DNA of 64,000 bases, from the NCBI GenBank assembly GCA_027076405.1, contig JALTJN010000362.1, positions 186,001-250,000 on the forward strand, written 5' to 3'. The position numbers were made by a program, and so were the translations under genes. This document shows, piece after piece, positions 47,601 through 56,604 of this stretch. Source of the stretch: Chromatiales bacterium. GTDB taxonomy: Bacteria > Pseudomonadota > Gammaproteobacteria > UBA6429. The notes below the pieces were generated by a model. That model was not told the DNA's origin. It searched no databases and saw only the letters and a list, made by a program, of their open reading frames with translations. How positions within the stretch are numbered: position 1 is the first letter of the stretch; the number at the start of each line of letters is the position of its first letter.

Positions 47601-48530
47601 ATGTCAGCGTTAATTTGTGGTTCCTTTGCTTATGACACCATCATGGTGTTTCCCGATCAATTTAAGAATCATATTCTTCCTGACAAGGTTCATATTTTAA
47701 ATGTTTCATTTTTAGTTCCCGAGATGCGTAGAGAGTTTGGTGGTTGTGCCGGGAATATCGCTTTTAATTTAAAATTATTAGGTGAAGAGCCTTTGCCGAT
47801 GGCAACCGTAGGTAAAGATTTTGCACCTTATGCAGAATGGATGGATAAATTTGGTGTTAGCCGAAAGTATTTAAAAGAAGTGGATAGTTATACCGGTCAG
47901 GCATTTATCACAACGGATAAAGACGATAATCAAATTACCGCCTTTCATCCCGGTGCGATGGGCTTGTCGCATGAAAACAGTGTTTTAAAAACAGAGGGCG
48001 TGAAGATAGGTATTGTTGCTCCCGATGGTCGTGATGGCATGATTCAGCATGCAAAAGATTTTGCCGAAGCCGGTATTCCTTTTATTTTTGATCCGGGTCA
48101 GGGTTTACCGATGTTTGATGGCGATGACCTGCTGGCTTTTGCAGAACAGGCAACATGGATTGCTTTAAATGATTATGAAGCACAACTCTTTCAGGAGCGA
48201 ACCGGCAAGACAGAAGAAGAGTTGGCTGAAATGGTTGAGGCTTTAATTATTACTCGTGGTGGTAAAGGATCCCAGATCTATAGCAAGGGTCATTGTTATG
48301 ATATTCCTATTGCAAAAGTTAGCGAATTAAAAGATCCGACAGGGTGTGGAGATGCATTTCGGGCAGGTATCCTTTACGGTATCTTAAATGATCTTGATTG
48401 GGATACGTCAGGACGTATTGCTTCATTAATGGGAGCGATTAAGATTGAATCAAATGGCACCCAAAATCATGCGTTTACAATGGATGAATTTAAAAGTAGA
48501 TATAAAGAAAATTTTGGAAGTTCATTTTAA
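47601..48530 (+). CDS. PfkB-family carbohydrate/adenosine kinase
   Basis: A 309-residue ribokinase-fold kinase. Motifs: RREFGGCAGNIAFNLKLLGEEP (PfkB signature 1 region) and the anion-hole/catalytic DPTGCGDAFRAGILYGI (signature 2, catalytic Asp). The opening ICGSFAYDTIMVF is the usual first strand. Many close relatives are annotated as adenosine kinase, but the sequence alone cannot separate adenosine from sugar substrates. A terminator follows at 48541. Confidence 0.85.
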   Translation: MSALICGSFAYDTIMVFPDQFKNHILPDKVHILNVSFLVPEMRREFGGCAGNIAFNLKLLGEEPLPMATVGKDFAPYAEWMDKFGVSRKYLKEVDSYTGQAFITTDKDDNQITAFHPGAMGLSHENSVLKTEGVKIGIVAPDGRDGMIQHAKDFAEAGIPFIFDPGQGLPMFDGDDLLAFAEQATWIALNDYEAQLFQERTGKTEEELAEMVEALIITRGGKGSQIYSKGHCYDIPIAKVSELKDPTGCGDAFRAGILYGILNDLDWDTSGRIASLMGAIKIESNGTQNHAFTMDEFKSRYKENFGSSF

Positions 48531-48540
48531 TTTATTTAAG

Positions 48541-48564
48541 AAACCCGCTAATGCGGGTTTTTTT
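48541..48564 (+). terminator. Rho-independent terminator
   Basis: AAACCCGC-TAAT-GCGGGTTT (48541-48560) is followed by four more T. It ends the PfkB kinase transcript. It overlaps an upstream in-frame ATG of the next gene, which argues for that gene starting at 48581. Confidence 0.9.
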
Positions 48565-48580
48565 AACGGAGAAATTAGAC

Positions 48581-49135
48581 ATGGATAAATCTATAACAGC
48601 AGAATCAATCATTGAATACTGGTATTCAGATAGTGTTAAATCGAAATGGTTTAATTCGACTATTGAATTTGATAAGGCACTAAAAGAAAAATACGAAGAA
48701 ACATGGAAAGAGGCTCTTCGTGGAGAATATATTTCATGGAGTGAAAGTGCTGAAGGTTGTCTTGCATTAGTAATCATACTGGATCAATTCCCACTAAATA
48801 TGTTTCGCGGTGAATTGCAAAGTTTTAGTTCTGAAGCTGTTGCCGTTAAAATATCCAAAAAAGCTATTGAACGCGGTTTTGATAAAGAGATTGATAATAA
48901 AAAATTATCCTTTTTATATATGCCACTAATGCATAGTGAAAACCTGGATGACCAAAATCTTGCGGTTAAATTATTCGAGCAGGCAAACTTAATGGAAAAT
49001 GCACGGTTTGCAAAACATCACCGGGAAATTATTGAAAAATTTGGCCGTTTCCCTCACCGGAATAAAATATTACAACGAGAATCCTCAAAAGCTGAAATTG
49101 ATTATCTTAACTCAGAAGGCGCATTTACAGGATAA
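48581..49135 (+). CDS. DUF924-family protein
   Basis: A 184-residue TPR-like helical protein of the DUF924 family. Features: IEYWYSDSVKSKWF, CLALVIILDQFPLNMFRG (family signature DQFPRNIFRG), FLYMPLMHSENLDDQ and KHHREIIEKFGRFPHRNKILQRESSKAEIDYLN. The start is ATG 48581 with ACGGAG upstream; the earlier in-frame ATG falls inside a terminator. Function unknown, probably soluble. Confidence 0.9.
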   Translation: MDKSITAESIIEYWYSDSVKSKWFNSTIEFDKALKEKYEETWKEALRGEYISWSESAEGCLALVIILDQFPLNMFRGELQSFSSEAVAVKISKKAIERGFDKEIDNKKLSFLYMPLMHSENLDDQNLAVKLFEQANLMENARFAKHHREIIEKFGRFPHRNKILQRESSKAEIDYLNSEGAFTG

Positions 49136-49183
49136 TTCATTTTAAGTGTTTTTCATCACTAAATGACAGTATCTCCCCTGTTC

Positions 49184-49197
49184 TTGATATACATCAA
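49184..49197 (+). promoter_or_regulatory. Perfect FNR/Anr box
   Basis: TTGATATACATCAA matches the TTGAT-N4-ATCAA consensus on both halves. A -10-like TACTAT at 49219-49224 would put the start near 49231, so the box is centred at about -41, the class II activation position. It lies about 165 bases before the ODP gene start. Confidence 0.75.
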
Positions 49198-49361
49198 ATA
49201 TTATTAATAAAAAGTCAGTACTATCAGCCACCGCAGAATGGCTATCAATATCGTTCTGACTATAAAAATATCAGGCATGATGCCAGTTAATAATATTTGG
49301 CCGTTCTACCTTGTGGAAAAAAGTGAAAACGGTGTCTATTTTTTGCAAGGAGAAGTTATTT

Positions 49362-50141
49362 ATGGCTCACAAGTTGTATGAGTCAGATGGACATACCGTC
49401 TATTTGTTTACAGATTTAGTTACCGGTGACGGAATTCAGTCGAATCAGTTATTTATTGAAAATCATCATCATTCAGCCATTTTTGACCCAGGTGGAGTCT
49501 TAACTTATCAGCCATTAAATATGGCTGTATCAAAACTTAGCTCAATTAAAGAACTGGATTACATTTTTGCCACTCATCAAGATCCGGATATCATTTCTTC
49601 GATTGATAAATGGATAATGTACAGTGATGCTAAAGTCGTCGTTTCAAAGCTGTGGGAACGATTTTTGCCGCATTTAATTCCGGGATACATGTCAACAAAA
49701 GGTAACGAACGTATTGTTCCTATTCCGGATGAAGGAGGAACCGTTCCCTTTGGTGATTCTGTCATTGAGGCAATTCCTGCTCATTTTTTACATTCGGTGG
49801 GAAATATTCATTTTTATGATCCCATCAGTAAAATTCTATTTTCCGGTGATGTTGGAGCATCATTAACGGATACCGATCATGAAATACCGGTAGAGAATTT
49901 TGCAGAACATATAGAGGCAATGGAAGGTTTTCATAAGCGTTACATGGTCTCGAATAAAGCGTGCAGACACTGGGTTAAAAATATCAGAAAAATGGATATA
50001 GAGATGATTGTGCCGCAACATGGTCGCTTGTTTAAAGGTAAGGCCATGATAGGACAATTTCTGGATTGGTTTCAGGAGCTTGAATGCGGAATTGATATTA
50101 TGTGTAAAGACAAACTGGTTAAGAAAAAATCGATGGTTTAA
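49362..50141 (+). CDS. Oxygen-binding di-iron (ODP) metallo-beta-lactamase-fold protein
   Basis: A 259-residue protein related to the di-iron domain of flavodiiron proteins but lacking any flavodoxin domain. Likely iron ligands: THQDPD (H, D, D; standard FDP has HxExDH), IPAHFLHSVG (H), FSGDVG (D) and VPQHGRL (H). The start is ATG 49362 with AAGGAG upstream. Stand-alone ODP proteins bind oxygen and can act as sensors. The perfect FNR box upstream indicates induction at low oxygen. A terminator follows. Confidence 0.8.
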   Translation: MAHKLYESDGHTVYLFTDLVTGDGIQSNQLFIENHHHSAIFDPGGVLTYQPLNMAVSKLSSIKELDYIFATHQDPDIISSIDKWIMYSDAKVVVSKLWERFLPHLIPGYMSTKGNERIVPIPDEGGTVPFGDSVIEAIPAHFLHSVGNIHFYDPISKILFSGDVGASLTDTDHEIPVENFAEHIEAMEGFHKRYMVSNKACRHWVKNIRKMDIEMIVPQHGRLFKGKAMIGQFLDWFQELECGIDIMCKDKLVKKKSMV

Positions 50142-50162
50142 TCTGCATTGAAAGTACAGCTT

Positions 50163-50191
50163 AAATGGGGCTATTGTTGCCCCATTTTTTT
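50163..50191 (+). terminator. Terminator of the ODP gene
   Basis: AAATGGGGC (50163-50171) pairs with GCCCCATTT (50179-50187), followed by more T. Confidence 0.92.
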
Positions 50192-50259
50192 GTCACTTTT
50201 TATTCATTGTTTAATGGCGTAAACTCAGCATATTCTCACTATATCTGATGGTCATTGCT

Positions 50260-51453
50260 ATGTCTTTTCTACCTGAATTACGATTGAAAAAAAATGAAGA
50301 TCGACGTTTACGTGCCGGGCATGCCTGGGTCTATAGCAATGAGGTGGATACAAAACAAACCCCGCTAAAAGAATTTGCCGTTGGACAGTGGTGTCATGTC
50401 ACAAATAGCCGTGGACGAGTTTTGGGTACCGCTTATGTTAACCCTAATACCTTAATTTGTGCCCGTCTGGTTAGTCGCTTTGAAAAACAAACACTATCGA
50501 CTTCTGTTTTATCGACTAAAATAGCAGCGGCTTTGCGACTGCGAGAAATGATTTTCTCAGTTCCCTGTTATCGTTTGATTTTTGGCGAGAGTGATGGCTT
50601 GCCCGGGTTAGTGGTAGATCGTTTCCATGATATTTTAGTCGTGCAAATAACAACAGCAGGTATGGGTAATATTCAGGATGATATTCTTGAAGTATTAGCT
50701 GATGTTGTTAAGGCAAAAACTATCTTGCTGAGAAATGATAGTGCTTCGCGTAAACTTGAAGGACTGGAACTTTACAGTAAAACAGTTTTAGGAACGTTAC
50801 CTGAGCTTATTGAGCTCGAAGAAAATGGCACTCGTTTTGTGACTTCTCTTGAAAAGGGGCAAAAAACAGGCTGGTTTTATGATCATCGATTAAACCGGCA
50901 ACGTACTCAGCAATATGTCAAAAATAAACGTGTCCTGGATGTGTTTAGTTATGTTGGTGGTTGGGGAGTAGAAGCATTACAGGCCGGTGCAAAAGAAGTG
51001 ACCTGTGTCGATGCTTCTGCATTTGCTTTAGATCTGGCGCAACAAAGTGCTGCGCTGAATAATCGGGAAAAAGATTTTAATATTATGGAAGGTGATGCTT
51101 TTGAAGCATTAAAATCTTTGGCGGAAGATAAAGAAAAATATGATGTTATTATTCTTGATCCACCTGCTTTTGTAAAACGACGTAAAGATTTAAAAGAAGG
51201 TAGTCTTGCTTATCGTCGAATAAACCGGCTTGCTATGAATTTGATTAAAGATGAAGGCATTTTAGTTTCAGCATCGTGTTCATATCATTTAGGCCGCGAG
51301 CAATTACTTAATGAGATTCGACAGGCATCATATCTGGCAGATGCACAGTGTCAGGTTTTAGAACAGGGGCACCAAGGTCCCGATCACCCGGTTCATCCGG
51401 CAATGAAAGAGACGGATTATCTTAAGTCATATATTTGCCACATTAAAAAATGA
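50260..51453 (+). CDS. rlmI: 23S rRNA m5C1962 methyltransferase (RlmI type)
   Basis: A 397-residue SAM-dependent RNA methyltransferase. An N-terminal PUA domain opens with LRLKKNEDRRLRAGHAWVYSNEVD; the catalytic domain has GQKTGWFYDHRLNR, VLDVFSYVGGWGVEALQAGA (SAM motif), VDASAFALDLA, VIILDPPAFVKRR and SASCSYHLG with the catalytic Cys. I start at 50260 because family members open with MS-x-PxLRLK; an in-frame ATG at 50248 is possible. Other members of this family modify different cytidines, so the exact target is inferred. Confidence 0.87.
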   Translation: MSFLPELRLKKNEDRRLRAGHAWVYSNEVDTKQTPLKEFAVGQWCHVTNSRGRVLGTAYVNPNTLICARLVSRFEKQTLSTSVLSTKIAAALRLREMIFSVPCYRLIFGESDGLPGLVVDRFHDILVVQITTAGMGNIQDDILEVLADVVKAKTILLRNDSASRKLEGLELYSKTVLGTLPELIELEENGTRFVTSLEKGQKTGWFYDHRLNRQRTQQYVKNKRVLDVFSYVGGWGVEALQAGAKEVTCVDASAFALDLAQQSAALNNREKDFNIMEGDAFEALKSLAEDKEKYDVIILDPPAFVKRRKDLKEGSLAYRRINRLAMNLIKDEGILVSASCSYHLGREQLLNEIRQASYLADAQCQVLEQGHQGPDHPVHPAMKETDYLKSYICHIKK

Positions 51454-51462
51454 GACATATTC

Positions 51463-51555
51463 TATGGATAGTTTGAAGTTATATAACTGCGTTAAAACCT
51501 CTTTTTATCGGTTTGGCCTTGTTCTATAACTTCAAACTATCCATATAATATCCTC
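51463..51555. repeat. GCGTTAAAAC...GCCTTG hairpin element, copy 3
   Basis: The arms 51463-51483 and 51535-51555 are perfect 21-base inverted complements. The 51-base interior begins TAACTGCGTTAAAACC and ends GGCCTTGTTC, as in copies 1 and 2, but lacks the inner TTATT hairpin. The arms are not shared with other copies. It lies between rlmI and lgt and could be a bidirectional terminator. Confidence 0.75.
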
Positions 51556-51581
51556 AAATATTTTTAAAATAAGGAAAGAGC

Positions 51582-52364
51582 ATGATAGTTAATTTTGATC
51601 CCATTGCAATTTCAATCTTTGGTTGGGGGATACACTGGTACGGTTTGATGTATGTGTTGGCATTTTTAAGTGCCTTTTTGTTAGCTCGCTTACAAACCAA
51701 ACGTCAGTATAAAGACTGGAACTATGAGCAAATTGATGACTTGTTGTTTTATGGTGGCATGGGCGTTATTTTAGGCGGCCGTATTGGCTATGTTTTATTT
51801 TATGCTTTTTCAGATTTCATTCATAACCCTGCAATGTTATTTAAAGTCTGGCAGGGCGGTATGTCATTTCATGGTGGATTGCTTGGTGTATTAGTGGCGA
51901 TGGTATTATTTAATCGCAAATACAAAAAGGGTTACTTTAATATTCTGGATTTTGGCGCACCATTAATTCCGTTGGGTTTGGGATTCGGTCGTATTGGTAA
52001 TTTTATTAATGGCGAGCTCTGGGGAAAACCAACCGACTTACCCTGGGGAATGATTTTCCCGGCAGCAGATAATTTGCCACGACACCCTAACCCGCTATAT
52101 GAAGCTTTTCTTGAAGGTATTGTTTTGTTTATTTTACTCTGGTGGTTTAGTGCAAAACCGCGGGCAAGAATGTCAACAATCGCTTTATTCTTTATTGGTT
52201 ATGGTATCTTCAGATTTATGATTGAGTTTGTTCGTGTGCCTGATGCCCAGCTTGGATATATTGCCTGGGGCTGGCTCACGCAAGGGCAAATATTAACGAT
52301 ACCCGTTATTGTGACAGGTATTGTTCTGGCTTACCTGGTGCAGAAAAAAGAAAAGGCTAAGTAA
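51582..52364 (+). CDS. lgt: Phosphatidylglycerol-prolipoprotein diacylglyceryl transferase
   Basis: A 260-residue inner-membrane enzyme that adds diacylglycerol to the lipobox Cys of prolipoproteins, the first step of lipoprotein maturation. Motifs: IHWYGLMYVLAF, GGRIGYVLFY, MSFHGGLLG with the key His, and the Lgt signature GRIGNFINGELWG. Seven membrane segments, normal length. In many gammaproteobacteria lgt is next to thyA; here a DUF302-like gene lies between. Confidence 0.97.
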   Translation: MIVNFDPIAISIFGWGIHWYGLMYVLAFLSAFLLARLQTKRQYKDWNYEQIDDLLFYGGMGVILGGRIGYVLFYAFSDFIHNPAMLFKVWQGGMSFHGGLLGVLVAMVLFNRKYKKGYFNILDFGAPLIPLGLGFGRIGNFINGELWGKPTDLPWGMIFPAADNLPRHPNPLYEAFLEGIVLFILLWWFSAKPRARMSTIALFFIGYGIFRFMIEFVRVPDAQLGYIAWGWLTQGQILTIPVIVTGIVLAYLVQKKEKAK

Positions 52365-52515
52365 TATTTTGTTGTTATATCCGGCCTGTCTGGAAAAATA
52401 TAATGATATTTATTTCTTTTGTCTTCATACGGACATATTTTGAGAGTATGTTTTGCGCTCATTGCGGCAATAATTTAATTTAGCTTATGATTTTAAAATT
52501 AGAGAATTTATAAAT

Positions 52516-53451
52516 ATGCGTTCATTTATTATAAAAATTACTACACTTGTTTTATTGACACTATCCTTTGCTGTTCATGCAGCGAATTCAGCCGAAAAAG
52601 AAGTTTTATTAAAACCTTTTACGCTGGCTAAAGTTTACAAAAATACCAATATTATTTCGATAGCGGCAAAAGTACGCAAAAAACTAACAGCTGCGGGATA
52701 CAATATCGTGGGCACTTATATGCCTTATAAAGAGACCAAGATCTTTATTCTGACAAATAAAGATTTACTTAAGGCTGCAGCTAAAAGTAAGTTTGGCGGT
52801 TTTGGAGCTGCAATACGAGTTTCACTGACTCAAGTGAAAAATAATGTACAACTGGCCTACAATAATCCGAAATACATGGCCATTGCTTATCAAATGAAAA
52901 GTTCTTTAAAACGGGTGAGTAAAAAGTTGGCAAAAACACTCGGTCATATTGAAGATTTTGGTGGAAAGGGGCTAACTAAGGCTAAGCTGGCAGAGTACCG
53001 CTATGGCGCAGATCTGGAAGGATTTAATGGATTTATGGATCTGGCCAAGTTCAAATCACATGAAGAAGCTTTAAAGTCAGTCGAACAGGGCTTTAAGCGT
53101 AAGCTAAAAAATATGGAAAAAATTTACCGTATTGATGTTCCGGGCAAAAAACAGTCAATATTTGGTGTTAGCCTGAAAAATGACATAAAAGATCAGAAAT
53201 TCCTGAATGATCAGTTTGTTATGAATATTATCGATAACAAAAAATTTCGCCGTAGCGCGCATTTACCCTATGAAGTTATGGTGACAGGTAAAAGAGTCAT
53301 TATGCTGCATCCGCATTTTCGACTCGCTGTTAATTTTCCCGATATGCATATGTTCGGGCAACACAGTTTTGGTAAATTAATGGATCTTCCCTATATTTAT
53401 GAAGAGTTTTTTATTCGTTTGGTCGGTGGAGTGTGGCCTGCGACAGAGTAA
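52516..53451 (+). CDS. Exported DUF302-like protein
   Basis: A 311-residue exported protein. Signal peptide MRSFIIKITTLVLLTLSFAVHA, cleavage before ANSAE. A region such as KKLTAAGYNIVGTYMPYKETKIFILTNKDLLKAAAKSKFGGFGAAIRVSLTQVKNNVQLAYNNP recalls DUF302 domains, which are of unknown function; this family call is moderate. The C-terminal half has many Lys and ends in PYIYEEFFIRLVGGVWPATE. It has a terminator. No link with lgt or thyA is evident. Confidence 0.6.
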   Translation: MRSFIIKITTLVLLTLSFAVHAANSAEKEVLLKPFTLAKVYKNTNIISIAAKVRKKLTAAGYNIVGTYMPYKETKIFILTNKDLLKAAAKSKFGGFGAAIRVSLTQVKNNVQLAYNNPKYMAIAYQMKSSLKRVSKKLAKTLGHIEDFGGKGLTKAKLAEYRYGADLEGFNGFMDLAKFKSHEEALKSVEQGFKRKLKNMEKIYRIDVPGKKQSIFGVSLKNDIKDQKFLNDQFVMNIIDNKKFRRSAHLPYEVMVTGKRVIMLHPHFRLAVNFPDMHMFGQHSFGKLMDLPYIYEEFFIRLVGGVWPATE

Positions 53452-53483
53452 ATATTTGCTGTTAAATATGACATTTTTTAAAT

Positions 53484-53509
53484 GCCGAATGCAGCCGTTC
53501 GGCTTTTTT
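53484..53509 (+). terminator. Rho-independent terminator
   Basis: GCCGAA (53484-53489) pairs with TTCGGC (53498-53503), followed by six T. Confidence 0.8.
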
Positions 53510-53599
53510 GTCTGATTTTCTTGGTTCTCCAGTCGCACATTATCGACCAAGCTGGCTATAATGTAGCCTGATGATTAGGGCTTTGAGAAGGGGAGATTT

Positions 53600-54394
53600 G
53601 TGAAGCAGTATCTTGAGTTAATGCGCCATGTTAGAGATAACGGTATTGAGAAAGAAGATCGTACCGGTACGGGCACCAAGAGTGTTTTCGGTTATCAAAT
53701 GCGGTTTAATCTGGCTGAAGGCTTTCCTGTCGTCACGACAAAAAAACTTCACTTACGCTCGATCATTCATGAGTTGTTATGGTTTCTTAAGGGCGACACA
53801 AATATTCAATATCTCAAAGATAATAAAGTCCGTATCTGGGATGAGTGGGCAGATGAAGATGGAAATTTAGGGCCGGTTTATGGTGCACAGTGGCGTTCAT
53901 GGCCAACGGCAGATGGACGGCATATTGATCAGATCACACAGGTTGTTGAGCAAATAAAAAATAATCCTGATTCCCGTCGCTTAATTGTTAGTGCATGGAA
54001 TGTAGGAGAAATTGAAAATATGGCTTTACCTCCTTGCCATGCTTTTTTTCAATTTTATGTCGCAAATGGCAAGCTTTCCTGTCAGCTGTACCAGCGGAGT
54101 GCAGATATTTTTCTTGGTGTTCCTTTTAATATTGCTTCTTATGCTTTGTTGACCATGATGATTGCCCAGGTTTGTGATTTAGAAGTAGGTGATTTTGTGC
54201 ATACTTTAGGTGATGCACATTTATATTCTAATCATATGGAACAAACTGAATTACAGTTAAGTCGAGACGTATTTCCATTACCCACAATGAAAATAAATCC
54301 AAAAATAAAAGACATCTTTGAATTTACTATTGATGATTTTGAATTGGAAGGTTATGAATCGCATGAGCATATTAAAGGGATGGTTGCGGTTTAA
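53600..54394 (+). CDS. thyA: Thymidylate synthase
   Basis: A 264-residue enzyme making dTMP from dUMP with methylene-THF. It begins at GTG 53600, supported by AGGGGAG upstream. Motifs: the N-terminal [33 protein letters not shown], the catalytic Cys in [32 protein letters not shown], and C-terminal GMVAV that closes the active site. The dihydrofolate product is recycled by folA 140 bases downstream. Confidence 0.98.
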   Translation: MKQYLELMRHVRDNGIEKEDRTGTGTKSVFGYQMRFNLAEGFPVVTTKKLHLRSIIHELLWFLKGDTNIQYLKDNKVRIWDEWADEDGNLGPVYGAQWRSWPTADGRHIDQITQVVEQIKNNPDSRRLIVSAWNVGEIENMALPPCHAFFQFYVANGKLSCQLYQRSADIFLGVPFNIASYALLTMMIAQVCDLEVGDFVHTLGDAHLYSNHMEQTELQLSRDVFPLPTMKINPKIKDIFEFTIDDFELEGYESHEHIKGMVAV

Positions 54395-54399
54395 GTTAA

Positions 54400-54490
54400 A
54401 TATCTCCGGACATACAGTAGGATTGTCTGGAGCAAACCTTGCCTTGTGGCAGACGGTCTTGATTTAACTCCACCAATTTCATGCCCTAAC
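54400..54490. repeat. Decayed long-hairpin element, copy 3
   Basis: 54446-54470 (GTGGCAGACGGTCTTGATTT then AACTC) matches the right end of the element at 27589-27613 with one difference. The left arm survives only as GTTAAATA near 54405. It lies between thyA and folA. Confidence 0.55.
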
Positions 54491-54533
54491 TTCATCTGAT
54501 GTTCAGATAAATTTAATATAGGTTTTTTTAATA

Positions 54534-55025
54534 ATGAAAATATCCATGATCGCAGCAATGACCGAAGACAGAGTCATTGGCATTAAAAATACGTTGCCCT
54601 GGAAGTTACCGAACGACATGAAATGGTTTCGTCAAAATACGATGGGTAAACCGATCATCATGGGACGAAAAACGTTCGAGTCTTTTGGTGCCAGGGCACT
54701 ACCGGGCCGAACGAATATTATAATTACCCGAGATAAATCTTATCAGGCAGAAGACAGCATTGTTGTTCATTCGATTGACGAGGCATTGAAAGCTGCGGGT
54801 GATGTTGATGAGGTGATGATCATTGGTGGTGCATCATTTTATGAACAGATGTTGCCTAAAGCAGACAGGTTATATTTAACTTTCGTACAGGCAGAATTAG
54901 AAGGTGATGCATGGTTTCCGGAAATTAATAATAAAGACTGGAATAAAATTGAAAAAATCAATCACAAAAAAGATGATAAAAACCGCTATGCACACAGCTT
55001 TATTATTTTAGACAGAAAAAAATAA
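54534..55025 (+). CDS. folA: Dihydrofolate reductase
   Basis: A 163-residue enzyme reducing dihydrofolate to tetrahydrofolate with NADPH. Motifs: MISMIAAMTEDRVIGIKNTLPWKLPNDMKWF with the catalytic Asp, GKPIIMGRKTFESFG, LPGRTNIIITRD, and MIIGGASFYEQMLPKADRLYLTFV. Intact and of normal length. It is convergent with apaH, the two stop codons being one base apart, so no intergenic terminator exists. Confidence 0.97.
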   Translation: MKISMIAAMTEDRVIGIKNTLPWKLPNDMKWFRQNTMGKPIIMGRKTFESFGARALPGRTNIIITRDKSYQAEDSIVVHSIDEALKAAGDVDEVMIIGGASFYEQMLPKADRLYLTFVQAELEGDAWFPEINNKDWNKIEKINHKKDDKNRYAHSFIILDRKK

Positions 55026-55026
55026 A

Positions 55027-55863
55027 TTATTTAATATAATCTGCCGGATTAGCAGAACTTGGGCAATCTATACTAGTATATTGCGGTGTTTGAGTATCTA
55101 AACGTAATGCTGTTAATTTCCCGCCCCAAACACAACCTGTGTCGAGCGGATAGATATTTTCTTTTTTAACCTGACCCAGTGTAGACCAATGTCCAAATAA
55201 AATTCTTTCATCTTTTGTCTTTCGTCCGGGAACCTCAAACCAGGGTAAGGTATTTTCAGGAATTGTTCCGGGTGCCCCATTACTACTAAAATCTAAAGCA
55301 TCATTATTTTTGCAAAATCGCATACGGGTAAAACAATTACAAATAAAACGTAAGCGTTCAAATCCTGTTAATGACTCGCTCCATTGATCCGGCTTATCAC
55401 CATACATATTATTTAAAAATTCAGCCAGATTATTCTTAAGCGTTTCTTCCAGTTCAGTGGCATAGTCCTTTGCCTGTTTTAAGTTCCACAGAGGATAAAT
55501 ACCGGCATGTGTGAGTGTAAAATTAAGAACAACGTCATGATGAAGTAAGGGTAACCGGCTTAACCATAAAAGCAGTTCATCTTTATCTTCAGCATTTAAA
55601 ATTCGTTGTAAGTCGGGTGAGCGAGTTGTTTTGACACCATAGGCGATGGCAAGTAAATGAAGATCATGATTACCAAGAACACTTACCGCTCGATCACCGA
55701 GTGATTTTATAAAACGTAAAGTAGAAAGTGAATCAGGCCCGCGATTGACCAAATCACCGGCTAGCCATAGCGTATCATTCGATTCATCAAATTTTATTTT
55801 ATCAAGTAATCGTTGCAGAGAATCATAACAGCCCTGCAGATCACCTATTGCGTACGTTGCCAT
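55027..55863 (-). CDS. apaH: Diadenosine tetraphosphatase
   Basis: A 278-residue metallophosphatase that symmetrically hydrolyses Ap4A to two ADP and also decaps Np4-capped RNA. Metal-ligand motifs: AIGDLQGCYDSL, WLAGDLVNRGPDSL, VLGNHDLHLLA, LTHAGIYPLW and GHWSTLGQV. Full length. It ends the minus-strand row CheW-LysM, HExxH protein, ComFB, apaG, apaH; the apaG-apaH order is conserved. Confidence 0.96.
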   Translation of the reverse strand: MATYAIGDLQGCYDSLQRLLDKIKFDESNDTLWLAGDLVNRGPDSLSTLRFIKSLGDRAVSVLGNHDLHLLAIAYGVKTTRSPDLQRILNAEDKDELLLWLSRLPLLHHDVVLNFTLTHAGIYPLWNLKQAKDYATELEETLKNNLAEFLNNMYGDKPDQWSESLTGFERLRFICNCFTRMRFCKNNDALDFSSNGAPGTIPENTLPWFEVPGRKTKDERILFGHWSTLGQVKKENIYPLDTGCVWGGKLTALRLDTQTPQYTSIDCPSSANPADYIK

Positions 55864-55902
55864 AGCCGATAGTGTCTAGTAAATAGACATTACTGGCAAG
55901 TG

Positions 55903-56289
55903 TTAATGTAATGTATTCGGAGTTGAAAGCGAAAAGGGTGCAATCGGGGTATCGAATTCTGTGCCGTCGTCAGCAAGCATATGATAAGAACCATGCATGC
56001 TGCCTACCGGCGTTTTTAAAATTGTACCGCTCGTGTAACGAAAACCATCTCCGGGCTTTAAGTGCGGCTGTTCACCAACAACACCATCACCTTTAACTTC
56101 CTGAACATTGCCATCGGCATCAGTAATATACCAGTGACGGCTTAATAGTTTGGCAGGAATGTCACCATGATTCTCAATTGTAACAGTATAAGAAAAAACA
56201 AAACGCTGTTCATCAGGTTCTGATTGTTCAACGACATAATTTGCCTGTACTTCTACACGGGTATCGTAAACAGGATTATTTTCTGACAT
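55903..56289 (-). CDS. apaG: ApaG protein
   Basis: A 128-residue ApaG/DUF525 protein of immunoglobulin-like beta fold. Signature: VEVQANYVVEQSEPDEQRFVFSYTVTIENHGDIPAKLLSRHWYITDADGNVQEVKGDGVVGEQPHLKPGD with the GxGVVGxQP loop. Its biochemical role is unsettled; it may bind pyrophosphate-containing ligands. It sits 39 bases upstream of apaH and 16 bases downstream of the ComFB gene. Confidence 0.95.
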   Translation of the reverse strand: MSENNPVYDTRVEVQANYVVEQSEPDEQRFVFSYTVTIENHGDIPAKLLSRHWYITDADGNVQEVKGDGVVGEQPHLKPGDGFRYTSGTILKTPVGSMHGSYHMLADDGTEFDTPIAPFSLSTPNTLH

Positions 56290-56305
56290 AAATTCTCAAC
56301 TAGGT

Positions 56306-56593
56306 TTATTGATTAATCGTTTCAGGACGTTTGCTATGGCGATGTTTATTTACATAATCAATTGCCATAATGACTGCATCTTCAACGAGAATTTGATTTT
56401 GCTCTCTCTCTTCTCCTGTCATGTAAAAAACCATATCAACGTTATGTCGAACATAACGTGCAGGAAGCTGGTTGAGAGCAACGCAAGCGATATCTCCTAA
56501 AAAATCTTCATCGTTGTCTATTTCATTTAACTTGCTTTGAATGACATCAAAAACAAGTTTTTCAAAGTAGTTATTAATATTGTCAAAAGCCAT
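56306..56593 (-). CDS. ComFB-family protein
   Basis: A 95-residue helical protein of the late-competence ComFB family. Visible: NYFEKLVFDVIQSKLNEIDNDEDFLGDIACVALNQLPARYVRHNVDMVFYMTGEER, with the conserved LNQLPxRYVRH core. ComFB-domain proteins have been reported as cyclic-dinucleotide receptors in cyanobacteria and other bacteria. A similar role here is inferred; the GGDEF-EAL protein at 4134 is the only c-di-GMP enzyme in the window. It is 12 bases from the HExxH gene upstream, so likely in one operon. Confidence 0.82.
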   Translation of the reverse strand: MAFDNINNYFEKLVFDVIQSKLNEIDNDEDFLGDIACVALNQLPARYVRHNVDMVFYMTGEEREQNQILVEDAVIMAIDYVNKHRHSKRPETINQ

Positions 56594-56604
56594 GTTACTT
56601 TCCT

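Noticed and set aside
48551..48580. Upstream ATG of the DUF924 gene
   Set aside because: It lies in the second arm of a terminator; ATG 48581 has a good Shine-Dalgarno.
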